DNA of 64,000 nucleotides. Source: Ekhidna lutea. GTDB taxonomy: Bacteria; Bacteroidota; Bacteroidia; Cytophagales; Cyclobacteriaceae. Shown in pieces: positions 25,797 to 34,257 of the stretch; position 1 is the first letter of the stretch, and every line of letters begins with the position of its first letter. The notes beneath the pieces are model-generated. The model searched no databases. It worked only from the letters and a program-made list of their open reading frames with translations, and was not told the origin of the DNA. Location of the stretch: assembly GCF_900188325.1 (NCBI RefSeq), contig NZ_FZPD01000001.1, positions 1-64,000 on the forward strand. The letters are read 5' to 3'. The translations under genes and the position numbers were made by a program.

Positions 25797-26084
25797 ATGC
25801 GAAATCTTTTCATCATCCGAATATTATCCGTCTTGCTATGTTTTGCCATGGCAGCAGAAATAAGCACCTGCTTTCATTATGGTGACGTCATTTCTGTGGA
25901 GATAGATTCTGAAATGGAGCATGAAGAAAGCAGTGAAAAGGAAAAAGAAAAAACAACTGGTGGAAGTCATTCGCCACTAGAATCTTACGTGGATATTTCG
26001 CTCGACAAGTGGGAGACATACACTGATCCATATTGGAATTCTCCATCCATAGACTTTCATACACCTCCTCCTGAGTTATCCTGA
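25797..26084 (+). CDS. Small exported acidic protein
   Basis: About 95 aa from the ATG at 25797; a TTG six codons earlier is possible but less likely. A hydrophobic segment (LFIIRILSVLLCFAMAAEIS) fits a signal peptide. The rest is very acidic (EIDSEMEHEESSEKEKEK) and ends in an aromatic, proline-rich tail (WNSPSIDFHTPPPELS). I recognise no family. It is upstream of the SulP transporter, with its own promoter candidate, and may be part of that unit. Confidence 0.6.
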   Translation: MRNLFIIRILSVLLCFAMAAEISTCFHYGDVISVEIDSEMEHEESSEKEKEKTTGGSHSPLESYVDISLDKWETYTDPYWNSPSIDFHTPPPELS

Positions 26085-26137
26085 GTAATCACCCTACACA
26101 CTAATTGAAACTCATCGATAACTAACTAAAAAAGATA

Positions 26138-27724
26138 ATGGACTCTCATAAAACCAGTATTTTCAAAAATTTTAAATCAGACATTCCTGCCAGTATTGTC
26201 GTCTTTTTGGTGGCAGTACCCCTATGTCTAGGGATCGCCCTTGCTTCTGGCGCACCGCTTTTTTCCGGGATCATCTCAGGGATTGTTGGTGGTATAATCG
26301 TAGGGCTAATAAGTGGCTCATCCGTTGGGGTTAGTGGCCCGGCAGCCGGACTCGCAGTAATCGTGTTGGCCGGTATTCAAGATCTGGAATCATTTCCTGT
26401 TTTCCTTGCCGCAGTTGTTGTGAGTGGAATCATTCAGATACTGCTTGGTATCGCAAAAGCGGGAATTATCGGCTATTATTTCCCTTCATCGGTGATCAAA
26501 GGCATGTTGTCTGCAATAGGAATCATTATTTTCCTTAAGCAAATTCCCCATGCTTTCGGCTATGATGCTGACCCGGAAGGAGATTTGGAGTTTGTGCAGC
26601 CGGACGGTGAAAACACATTCTCTGAGTTAATCACCATGCTTGATTTCATTCAGGAAGGAGCTGTAATCATCTTTGCTATATCTATGGCGGTTCTTATCCT
26701 GTGGGAACGACCTTTCATGAAACGCATTAAAATATTTCAAGTAATCCAGGGACCACTTATTGTGGTTACTGCAGGGATTATAATTAACCAATTGTTTGCA
26801 GGATCATCACTCTACATTGATGAAACTCATATGGTGAGCTTGCCTGTCGCTGGTACTTTTATGGATTTTATAAATCAGTTTACGTTCTTTGATCCAGCCG
26901 CAATGCTCAGAAAAGATGTGCTTATCCTTGGTGCAACGATCGCTGTGGTAGGCTCGTTAGAAACGCTACTTTGTGTTGAAGCGACAGATAAGCTGGATCC
27001 GCAAAAGCGTATCACTCCTACAAATAGAGAGTTGGTTGCGCAAGGAACTGGAAATATTATCTCAGGCATGATCGGAGGACTTCCAATTACTCAGGTAATT
27101 GTTCGTAGTTCCGCCAATATTCAGTCCGGTGGTAAAACGAAGTTATCTCCTATTTTCCACGGGGTGTTACTTTTGATTTCTGCGATTTTTATTCCAAATA
27201 TCCTTAACCTGATCCCACTTTCCAGCCTTGCAGCTATTCTGATTGTGGTTGGATACAAGTTGGCCAAGCCTTCACTTTTCAAAAAGATGTATGCTGCAGG
27301 CCGTTCAGAGTTTATCCCTTTCATGGTAACCATCCTTGGAATCATTTTCACGGATCTGCTTATCGGTATCATTATGGGACTTGTAGTTGGTATTTTCCAT
27401 ATTCTCTACAATAATTTCAGAAAACCATATGTAGTGAAGACGTTACAGGAAAATGGTGAAACAAAATTGAGACTTGAGCTTTCAGAGAACCTAACGTTTC
27501 TTAACAAAGCAAGTATCATTGAGACGGTTTCTCACCTGCCGGATGATTCGGATATTACGATCGATGCATCGCGCTCACATTTTATCCACCCGGATATCAT
27601 GGAAATTTTTGATGACTTCAGGCAAAATGCAGAATACCGAAACATCAAGCTCGAGATCATTGGCTTGGATAAAGAGCATGCAAACCCCATGAGAGAACTC
27701 AAAGAAGTCACTCGAAAATTCTAA
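26138..27724 (+). CDS. SulP/SLC26 family inorganic anion transporter
   Basis: A 528-aa membrane protein with about 12-14 helices. It begins with FKSDIPASIVVFLVAVPLCLGIALASGAP split over the first helices and has GLISGSSVGVSGPAAG, the SulP substrate-site region. ERPFMKRIK and SLETLLCVEATDKLDP are also family features. The C-terminal ~100 residues resemble a STAS domain (LRLELSENLTFLNKASI; ITIDASRSHFIHPDIMEIF). Bacterial members carry bicarbonate, sulfate or dicarboxylates with Na+ or H+. The substrate here is undetermined; no carbonic anhydrase gene is adjacent. Confidence 0.93.
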   Translation: MDSHKTSIFKNFKSDIPASIVVFLVAVPLCLGIALASGAPLFSGIISGIVGGIIVGLISGSSVGVSGPAAGLAVIVLAGIQDLESFPVFLAAVVVSGIIQILLGIAKAGIIGYYFPSSVIKGMLSAIGIIIFLKQIPHAFGYDADPEGDLEFVQPDGENTFSELITMLDFIQEGAVIIFAISMAVLILWERPFMKRIKIFQVIQGPLIVVTAGIIINQLFAGSSLYIDETHMVSLPVAGTFMDFINQFTFFDPAAMLRKDVLILGATIAVVGSLETLLCVEATDKLDPQKRITPTNRELVAQGTGNIISGMIGGLPITQVIVRSSANIQSGGKTKLSPIFHGVLLLISAIFIPNILNLIPLSSLAAILIVVGYKLAKPSLFKKMYAAGRSEFIPFMVTILGIIFTDLLIGIIMGLVVGIFHILYNNFRKPYVVKTLQENGETKLRLELSENLTFLNKASIIETVSHLPDDSDITIDASRSHFIHPDIMEIFDDFRQNAEYRNIKLEIIGLDKEHANPMRELKEVTRKF

Positions 27725-27747
27725 AGCTGTTCATAAGTTAGAAATAT

Positions 27748-27776
27748 AAAGGTCTTCAGAAATGGAGACCTTTTTT
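27748..27776. terminator. Bidirectional terminator between the SulP and pseudouridine synthase genes
   Basis: Stem aaaggtct / agaccttt with a ten-base loop. It is followed by a T-run on the + strand and preceded by an A-run that serves the - strand. It lies in the 50-base gap between convergent genes. Confidence 0.8.
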
Positions 27777-28800
27777 ATTCCACATGGTCAATGTAATTCT
27801 TCCATTTTTCCAGAACAGATGTGAAGTCCTCTGGCAATTCTGAATCCACAAACACCTCTTTCTTTGTGATGGGATGTATGAATCCAAGTGTTTTAGCATG
27901 CAGTGCCTGCCTGGGTATCAGCTTAAAACAATTTTGGACAAACTGTTTGTATTTAGTGAAAACCGTTCCTTTAAGCACTTCATCACCTCCATAGGTAGCA
28001 TCATTGAATAGCGGATGACCAAGGTATTTCATGTGCGCCCGTATCTGATGGGTCCGACCTGTCTCAAGATTGCATTTAACTAGTGAGACGTATCGCAGAT
28101 CTTCTAAAACCTCATAGTGCGTGACTGCATTCCTGCCAAAATCACCTTCCGGAAATGCTGCAGTGATCCTTCGGTCTTTCAAGCTTCTTCCGACATGCAC
28201 ATCAATGGTACCTTTCGGTTCCTCCGGCACACCCCACACCAACGCATAATAGGTTCGCTCGATGCTATGATCAAAAAATTGTTTCGCCAGGCCATTCATG
28301 GCTTTTTCTGTTTTGGCAATCACCAATAGCCCAGAAGTATCCTTGTCAATGCGGTGGACAAGCCCAGGCCTCCCGTCATTACCTTTCATTTCCGGCAAAT
28401 TTTGAAAATGGTAAGCCAGTGCATTCACCAATGTCCCTGACCAGTTTTGATAAGCAGGATGAACAACCATTCCAGCAGGTTTATTCACAATCAATAGATG
28501 GTCATCTTCAAACACAATATCTAAAGGAATATCTTCAGGAACCAACTCTTCATCTCTGGGTGGTTCAGGTAGCATGACGGAAATTTCATCCCCTGGATGC
28601 ACCTTATAGTTTGGCTTTACAGATTCACCGTTCACTTTCACAAACCCGTCCTTAATGCCAGCCTGTACTTTATTTCTTGTGACATTAGGTAGGCGATCCA
28701 TCAAAAACTTATCGATACGCAGCAGGTCCTGCCCGGCATCCACTTTTATGTGATGATGTTCGTATAAGTCTCCTTCTAATTCTGCAGGTTCATCCGTCAT
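27775..28800 (-). CDS. RluA/RluD family 23S rRNA pseudouridine synthase
   Basis: About 341 aa. An N-terminal S4 RNA-binding domain (LLRIDKFLMDRL; GFVKVNGESVKPNYKVHPGD) precedes the catalytic domain with HRIDKDTSGLLV, where Asp is the nucleophile. RTHQIRAHMKYLGHPLFND is also diagnostic. S4 plus this motif puts it with RluC/RluD, which modify 23S rRNA. The in-frame ATG at 28839 would overlap the divergent gene starting at 28818, whereas the ATG at 28800 (MTDEPAEL) avoids this. A near-consensus taaattta lies six bases upstream. Confidence 0.93.
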   Translation of the reverse strand: MTDEPAELEGDLYEHHHIKVDAGQDLLRIDKFLMDRLPNVTRNKVQAGIKDGFVKVNGESVKPNYKVHPGDEISVMLPEPPRDEELVPEDIPLDIVFEDDHLLIVNKPAGMVVHPAYQNWSGTLVNALAYHFQNLPEMKGNDGRPGLVHRIDKDTSGLLVIAKTEKAMNGLAKQFFDHSIERTYYALVWGVPEEPKGTIDVHVGRSLKDRRITAAFPEGDFGRNAVTHYEVLEDLRYVSLVKCNLETGRTHQIRAHMKYLGHPLFNDATYGGDEVLKGTVFTKYKQFVQNCFKLIPRQALHAKTLGFIHPITKKEVFVDSELPEDFTSVLEKWKNYIDHVE

Positions 28801-28817
28801 GGCTGTAAATTTAAGCG

Positions 28818-29717
28818 ATGGTAAACCTTCCAACACCACTACAAGAGATCAATCACCCACTTTTGGATGAAAAGAAGGTGCAACTTTTCGTGAAACGAGA
28901 CGACCTGATCCACCCTGAAATCATGGGGAATAAGTGGCGGAAGTTGAAATACAACCTGGCTGCCATGCAGAAAACAGGTATAAAATCGTTGGTAACGATG
29001 GGTGGCGCCTATAGCAATCATATTGCTGCTACTGCTGCAATGGCTTATGAAAATAAATTAGAAGCAATAGGTATTATTCGTGGCGATGAACTGACCAAAG
29101 ACAGCAACCCAACATTGTCAAAGGCTCATGAGAAAGGGATGGTTTTGAAGTTTGTTGATCGAACGATCTATCGTCAGTATAGAGACAACCCTCATTTGGT
29201 GCAAAATGAATATCCTACCCATTATTTCCTGCCTGAAGGCGGTACCAATGATGATGCCATACGTGGTACTGGACAAATAATCCCAGAAATCAAGGAGTCA
29301 TTTGACATAATTGTTACACCAGTAGGTACAGGTGGTACATTCGCTGGGTTACTTGCTTCTTGTAGCTCTAAGCAAAAGGTCATTGGAGTAAGTACTTTGA
29401 AAGGGAAGTTTATTCATGATGAAATGGGATCACTATTAAATACACATCAAATTTCAGGTCCTTATGAAATAATTGACAACTATCATTTTGGCGGTTATGG
29501 TAAGGTAAACAGCGTTTTGATCGATTTTATCAACTGGTTCAAAGAAAACTTTAATATCCCACTGGATCCTATTTATACAGGAAAGTCCTTTTTTACCGTT
29601 TGGGATATGATTAAAACTGATAAATTTGAAAAAAATCTTAAAATAGTCCTATTACATACAGGTGGTTTGCAAGGTATTGAAGGCTTTAATCGAAAATTGG
29701 AAAATATTATTCAATAA
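28818..29717 (+). CDS. PLP-dependent D-cysteine desulfhydrase / ACC deaminase family protein
   Basis: A 299-aa fold-type II PLP enzyme. It has VKRDDLIHPEIMGNKWRKLK with the Schiff-base lysine in GNKWRKL (~39), TMGGAYSNHIAATA for substrate binding, and a phosphate-binding loop VGTGGTFAGLL. FLPEGGTNDDAIRG is also typical. Family members degrade D-cysteine or 1-aminocyclopropane-1-carboxylate. Which activity applies cannot be told from the sequence. Only 17 bases separate its start from that of the divergent pseudouridine synthase, so its promoter must overlap that gene or lie within it. Confidence 0.88.
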   Translation: MVNLPTPLQEINHPLLDEKKVQLFVKRDDLIHPEIMGNKWRKLKYNLAAMQKTGIKSLVTMGGAYSNHIAATAAMAYENKLEAIGIIRGDELTKDSNPTLSKAHEKGMVLKFVDRTIYRQYRDNPHLVQNEYPTHYFLPEGGTNDDAIRGTGQIIPEIKESFDIIVTPVGTGGTFAGLLASCSSKQKVIGVSTLKGKFIHDEMGSLLNTHQISGPYEIIDNYHFGGYGKVNSVLIDFINWFKENFNIPLDPIYTGKSFFTVWDMIKTDKFEKNLKIVLLHTGGLQGIEGFNRKLENIIQ

Positions 29718-29745
29718 GACTTAATTTTAGATCAACTTGTCAGCG

Positions 29746-31347
29746 GTGAAAAAATTTGTGTTCATAGTTATCTCCGCATCTTTATTAGGCTCATGCAATG
29801 TAGATGATATTGTATTTGATGATATAAAGGTGCCAACGCTTACTCCTGTGTTTAGCTTTCCACTGGGAGAGACTACCTATGTCATGCGTGACATTTTAGG
29901 AAAGCAAACGGGCGACTCACTAAACCTTCAGGAAGACAGCACTTCGTTGCTGACGCTATTATATTATGATACAATATCATATGGTGCTTCAAACGACTTT
30001 GTTCAGATCAATGATATTGTAGAAAATGGAGCAGCCTCTGCTCCTGTATCTCCTGCCGGATCCGCGAGAACCGTACCAATAAACCAATCTTTTGATCTTG
30101 CCTATAGCCCGCAGGGTGATGAGCTGCTGGATTCGGTCTTTTATGAGACAGGGAATCTTACAATGACTACAACCTCCACCCTTTCAGGTACACTAAACTA
30201 TTCATACACCATTTCAAACACCTCCACGGTAGACACCAACACTCCAGTAGTTTTAAGTGGCTCCATTAATGGAATCGGAACAGACACCCAATCACAAGAT
30301 TTATCTAATTATAAAACGAAGCTAACCGGCGGTTCTAACACATTTTCTGTCATACTTGAGGCAACAGTGGATTTAGCCGCTACAGATGAACTGACGGGGA
30401 ATGAACAAATCACATTCGACCTAGTATATGGCAACCAGACATTCAGTCTTATTTACGGAAAATTTGGTCAGGACTTTATTCAAGTTGGTAACCAATCAAT
30501 AGACCTGGATTTTTTCAGCCAGGCAGCTCGTGAAGGAATCACTTTCGGGAATCCGAAAATGACATTTGATTTCACAAACTCTTTTGGCATTCCGGTAGAA
30601 GCAGACTTTTCGGGATTGGTTGGTGATGATGGAAGCGGAGGGAATCAGATAGCATTGAAAGGTGACATAGTAAACAACCCACCATTAATTGAAGGGTCTG
30701 ATGTCAACTCACCAACTCCGACTACACAAGGCGAAGCGGCACAATCAACAATCGAGATAAATCGATCTAACTCAAACATTGTAGCATTACTTGGATCAAA
30801 CCCGAGCCGCTTAACTTTTGGTGTTGCAGGGACTTCTAATCCAACAGATCCAACACAGCTAAACTATTTGCAGCCAGAAAGTCAGATCAATACAAATGTT
30901 GCAATAGAAATTCCAATGGAGGTGCAGCTTGACAACTTAACTGAAACTGGCTCATTTGATCTGGGGAATGGAATTGACTTAAGCGATGTTGATTCTGCAT
31001 TTATTCGTATAGTTACCATTAATGAGCTCCCTTTCTCCGGTATTGTTGATCTGGAGGTTCAGGATGAAGACAGTACTACCCTATACTCAATTGCGGATAA
31101 CCTTGTCCTCAGCGCCCCATTTATTAACGTAAATGGAGAAGTAACCGATCCTAATGGAAATACTACAGACATCCCAATTTCGCCGGAAGGAATAGATGCA
31201 TTTGCCAATGGATCACATATTCTGATAACACTTAGACTGAGTACTCCTCAAAGTCAGACTTCCAGAGAAATTTACGTTAAGATCTTGGCTGATTATACAC
31301 TAACATTGAAGGTTGGTTTAGGAGGAAAACTAAAAGTTGATCTGTAA
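29746..31347 (+). CDS. Predicted outer-membrane lipoprotein of unknown function
   Basis: About 533 aa. It starts at the GTG at 29746 (a TTG at 29737 is possible), giving a charged start KKFVFIVISASLLGSCN with lipobox LLGSC. The mature protein is Asp/Thr/Ser-rich and beta-like, with no catalytic signature I recognise. Segments such as FDLVYGNQTFSLIYGKFGQDF look like repeated sandwich domains. Its stop (31345-31347) is directly followed by the ATG of a barrel gene, so the two are probably a lipoprotein-barrel pair in the outer membrane. Confidence 0.8.
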   Translation: MKKFVFIVISASLLGSCNVDDIVFDDIKVPTLTPVFSFPLGETTYVMRDILGKQTGDSLNLQEDSTSLLTLLYYDTISYGASNDFVQINDIVENGAASAPVSPAGSARTVPINQSFDLAYSPQGDELLDSVFYETGNLTMTTTSTLSGTLNYSYTISNTSTVDTNTPVVLSGSINGIGTDTQSQDLSNYKTKLTGGSNTFSVILEATVDLAATDELTGNEQITFDLVYGNQTFSLIYGKFGQDFIQVGNQSIDLDFFSQAAREGITFGNPKMTFDFTNSFGIPVEADFSGLVGDDGSGGNQIALKGDIVNNPPLIEGSDVNSPTPTTQGEAAQSTIEINRSNSNIVALLGSNPSRLTFGVAGTSNPTDPTQLNYLQPESQINTNVAIEIPMEVQLDNLTETGSFDLGNGIDLSDVDSAFIRIVTINELPFSGIVDLEVQDEDSTTLYSIADNLVLSAPFINVNGEVTDPNGNTTDIPISPEGIDAFANGSHILITLRLSTPQSQTSREIYVKILADYTLTLKVGLGGKLKVDL

Positions 31348-32895
31348 ATGAAAAAGATTTCAGTAACCATATTGCTGCTTATCACCTTTTTCATTGCTCA
31401 TGGACAAACTAGTCTGTCTTTTCAGCATTTAGGGAATGCTACTTTTCAAAATAATTTAATCAACCCATCACTCATTCCTGAGGGGAAGTTCTTTCTCGGA
31501 TTACCTGTACTGTCAGGCATTCATGTGAATGTAAATAATAAACTAAGCTACAACCAGATGTTCAGAAATGAAGGCGGGCAAACCACGGTTGATATCAATA
31601 AAATTTTAAATAGTCTGCAAAGGCAGAATATGGTGAGCTCCAGGGTTCATGCAAACATTCTTCATATAGGATACAGAACCAACGTGGGTCCAATGCTTAG
31701 TTTTACAGTGAATGAGCGTATCGAAGCTGATTTTCTTTATCCAAAAGAACTTTTCGAGTATGTCATAACTGAAGGTAATAATGCGTTTCTCAATGATAAA
31801 GTAAAGTTTTCTAATATAGGAGCGGTGGCCACCCATTACAGAGAGTTTGGGCTGGGGCTGGCAGCACCTGTGAATGATCAATTAACCATAGGTATTAGAG
31901 GTAAATATCTTATTGGCTTTGCTAATGCCAGCACTCCTTCGAATTTTAAAGCAACGATTGAATCCGATGGAGAGGCATTTCAAGTTAGTGCAGACTGGAA
32001 AAATACTGCGTTAAGAACTTCCGGTTTTGACATCTACAGCGGTGATGAAGGAGACCTTGAATCTCACCTGGTTATGAATGGAAACAAAGGTTTTGCTGTT
32101 GATCTTGGAGGGACTTATCATCTGAATAGATACTATACCATAACGGGTTCAATTGTTGATATAGGATTCATCAACTGGAAAGAAGATATCGAAAATCATT
32201 CGCTAAACGACACAACATTTACTTACAATGGTGTTGATCTGGATAACTTTGACGATATCGATCAAACCCTTGAAGATTCCCTCTTTAGTAAATTTGAAAC
32301 AACAGAAAATAGTAACCCTTACAGAAGCTGGCTACCAGTGACCGCTCATGGAAGCTGGATTTATCATTACAGTCCACAAATGGACTTTTATGTGACCGCT
32401 GGATCACGTCTAATCCAGCGTCAGTTGAAAATGTTATACGGCGGAGGAGTTACCTACAAGTTTGGCAGAGCTTTTACTGCCTCGGCAAGCGCTACCAAGC
32501 TGCCTCAGCAATTTTTCAATATAGGAGCCGCACTAACTGCTAAAGGCGGTCCGGTCCAAATGTATATTGCGGCTGATCAAATCATCAACTTCTCTGCTCC
32601 GGATGCTAAAGCCTTTGATTTTAGGTTTGGGATGAGTTTTAATTTTGGCGAGCGCCGGGTGAAACAGGAAGCCAGTGGGCTATCCAGAGCACCTATCCAG
32701 GGTGCAAAAGGTATAAACACTAATGTATTCCTTGGTAAAAAGGTAAAAACCAAGAAAAGAGATGGTATATACTCCATCATCAAGCGTCAGAAACGAAGAG
32801 ACGTGAGAAATAAACGAACACAGCGAGATAATACCGTCAACAAAAAGAGCATCAACGGCAGAACGGGCAAAAAGAATGTAGACGATAACGAATAA
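31348..32895 (+). CDS. DUF5723-like outer-membrane barrel protein with a basic C-terminal tail
   Basis: A 515-aa protein with a signal peptide ending FIAHGQ. FQHLGNATFQNNLINPSLIP and NVNNKLSYNQMF match the DUF5723 family as I remember it. The body alternates aromatic and polar residues, as in barrels of the PorV/FadL kind, to about residue 435 (FRFGMSFNFGE). The remaining ~80 residues are rich in Lys and Arg (GKKVKTKKRDG, RQKRRDVRNKRTQRD). Such a tail after the last strand is unusual and would probably lie in the periplasm. Function unknown. Confidence 0.85.
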   Translation: MKKISVTILLLITFFIAHGQTSLSFQHLGNATFQNNLINPSLIPEGKFFLGLPVLSGIHVNVNNKLSYNQMFRNEGGQTTVDINKILNSLQRQNMVSSRVHANILHIGYRTNVGPMLSFTVNERIEADFLYPKELFEYVITEGNNAFLNDKVKFSNIGAVATHYREFGLGLAAPVNDQLTIGIRGKYLIGFANASTPSNFKATIESDGEAFQVSADWKNTALRTSGFDIYSGDEGDLESHLVMNGNKGFAVDLGGTYHLNRYYTITGSIVDIGFINWKEDIENHSLNDTTFTYNGVDLDNFDDIDQTLEDSLFSKFETTENSNPYRSWLPVTAHGSWIYHYSPQMDFYVTAGSRLIQRQLKMLYGGGVTYKFGRAFTASASATKLPQQFFNIGAALTAKGGPVQMYIAADQIINFSAPDAKAFDFRFGMSFNFGERRVKQEASGLSRAPIQGAKGINTNVFLGKKVKTKKRDGIYSIIKRQKRRDVRNKRTQRDNTVNKKSINGRTGKKNVDDNE

Positions 32896-32896
32896 A

Positions 32897-33619
32897 CTAC
32901 TTCTGACAGATAAGAAAAGTTAATCCCCAACTTACTGAAAACCCATTTTCTTCTTTGACTCCTAAATTTTTTAAAGCTTTCAATAACTCCCGGTCAGTTG
33001 GATTAAGGTCCAGACAAAAAAGTAACCTAAAGTAATCCATGGCCTCATTGGCATTTGCAAAGCGCCATGCATAAACCTCCTCTTGCTTATCTACTCTGAA
33101 TCCTGATTGTCGCAATTCAATGATATCTGATTCTTTAAGAAATTTCCCCTGATGCCCCATACTGTTCCAACTATCAAGAAACCCATTTAGAAAGTATTCC
33201 AACTTACTCCCCGATGCAACATCACCTATGATCAATTGACCTCCTGGTTTAAGTACCCGATACATTTCTGAATAGAAAGCTTCTCTTTCTGAAATATGAT
33301 GTAATGCCGCAAGACTCACTACTTCATCAACAGAGTTTTTCTCAAGGTCAATTGAAGCCTCTTTGCACTTTCTTATTCCTGTATGGTTATCATCAAATTC
33401 TCCGGAAAAATCATATCCCAGATAGTGAACGTTCTTATTTAATAAGTAGCTAGCTAAATACCCACCACCTGCAGGAATGTCCAGAACAGCGCTGTTTGGT
33501 TTTAGAATTAGTTTTCTGACGGCAGTCTTAAACTCCTCATCCCGGGCATGCGGATACTTTTCCATGGCGAGCTGGTAAGATTTACCGCGTCTATTGAAAA
33601 TTTGCTCATAATTCTGCAC
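32897..33619 (-). CDS. Class I SAM-dependent methyltransferase
   Basis: A 240-aa Rossmann-fold methyltransferase. Motif I is VLDIPAGGGYLASYL, motif II includes YLGYDFSG, motif IV is VVSLAALHHISERE, and the post-motif is MYRVLKPGGQLIIGDV. This is the generic UbiE/COQ5-like type, and the substrate cannot be read from the sequence. It overlaps the PP-loop ATPase gene by 14 bases and lies in the radA run, which suggests that the two small enzymes act together. Confidence 0.88.
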   Translation of the reverse strand: MQNYEQIFNRRGKSYQLAMEKYPHARDEEFKTAVRKLILKPNSAVLDIPAGGGYLASYLLNKNVHYLGYDFSGEFDDNHTGIRKCKEASIDLEKNSVDEVVSLAALHHISEREAFYSEMYRVLKPGGQLIIGDVASGSKLEYFLNGFLDSWNSMGHQGKFLKESDIIELRQSGFRVDKQEEVYAWRFANANEAMDYFRLLFCLDLNPTDRELLKALKNLGVKEENGFSVSWGLTFLICQK

Positions 33620-34256
33620 TTGAGAACTTCTTTACATCATTACAGGTATGACATTTACCACAAGATTGAGCTTTATCTCCTATATAAATTGGAGTTCTAC
33701 ACCACCAGGTATTTTTTCTCACATCAGCAGGCAACATCTCCCAAACTTCTTGTTTTGTGAATTCTACTACCGGAAATATATATGTGGGAGCCTCGGATTT
33801 TTCCAGAGCCAGAACGCTTTTGAATATCGCTTGAGCTCGTTTCATTCTGGCCATGAAATTTTCTCCTCCTGACTCTACGTCTGTTTTAGTTCTTCCCATA
33901 GCAACCGATTTTACATCCTTACGCGCTGTACAAATATTCCCGGCCATGAATGCACATACATCCATATCAAAAGGAAATCTATTGGCTTTTAAAGGTGCAA
34001 AACCAGTAGTATTGAAAGTGCTCTCAGTGACCAAAAAGGGCCGCTCTGTGTTCTCTTTATAGTAGCTAAGTATGGTCTTAACAGCCATAGCCTCTGCTCT
34101 TGCTCGGTTTTCTCTGTTGAAGATGTGGATGTGATGAACGATTAGCGGGTGGTCTTTATATTTTTCATCTGTAATAAGTTGATGAAGGACGCCTGTGGAA
34201 TCTATCCCGCCTGAAAACATGCACAGTATTGTTGGCTTTTTTTCTTCCATGACCAT
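33606..34256 (-). CDS. PP-loop ATPase, QueC/PAPS reductase-like
   Basis: About 216 aa from the ATG at 34256; the ATG at 34250 is two codons shorter, and the ATG at 34283 would overlap radA. The PP-loop is CMFSGGIDSTGVLHQL. A C-terminal cysteine set, WWCRTPIYIGDKAQSCGKCHTC, resembles the zinc site of QueC (7-cyano-7-deazaguanine synthase) but is split differently here. The rest (FPFDMDVCAFMAGN, VAMGRTKTDVESG) is not classical QueC. Such enzymes adenylate a carboxylate or activate sulfur. No other queuosine genes are adjacent. Confidence 0.8.
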   Translation of the reverse strand: MVMEEKKPTILCMFSGGIDSTGVLHQLITDEKYKDHPLIVHHIHIFNRENRARAEAMAVKTILSYYKENTERPFLVTESTFNTTGFAPLKANRFPFDMDVCAFMAGNICTARKDVKSVAMGRTKTDVESGGENFMARMKRAQAIFKSVLALEKSEAPTYIFPVVEFTKQEVWEMLPADVRKNTWWCRTPIYIGDKAQSCGKCHTCNDVKKFSSAEL

Positions 34257-34257
34257 C

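Noticed and set aside
32897-34256. A complete Qat-type defence system around the QueC-like gene
   Set aside because: No QatA ATPase, QatB or TatD-like gene is adjacent; only a methyltransferase and radA are.
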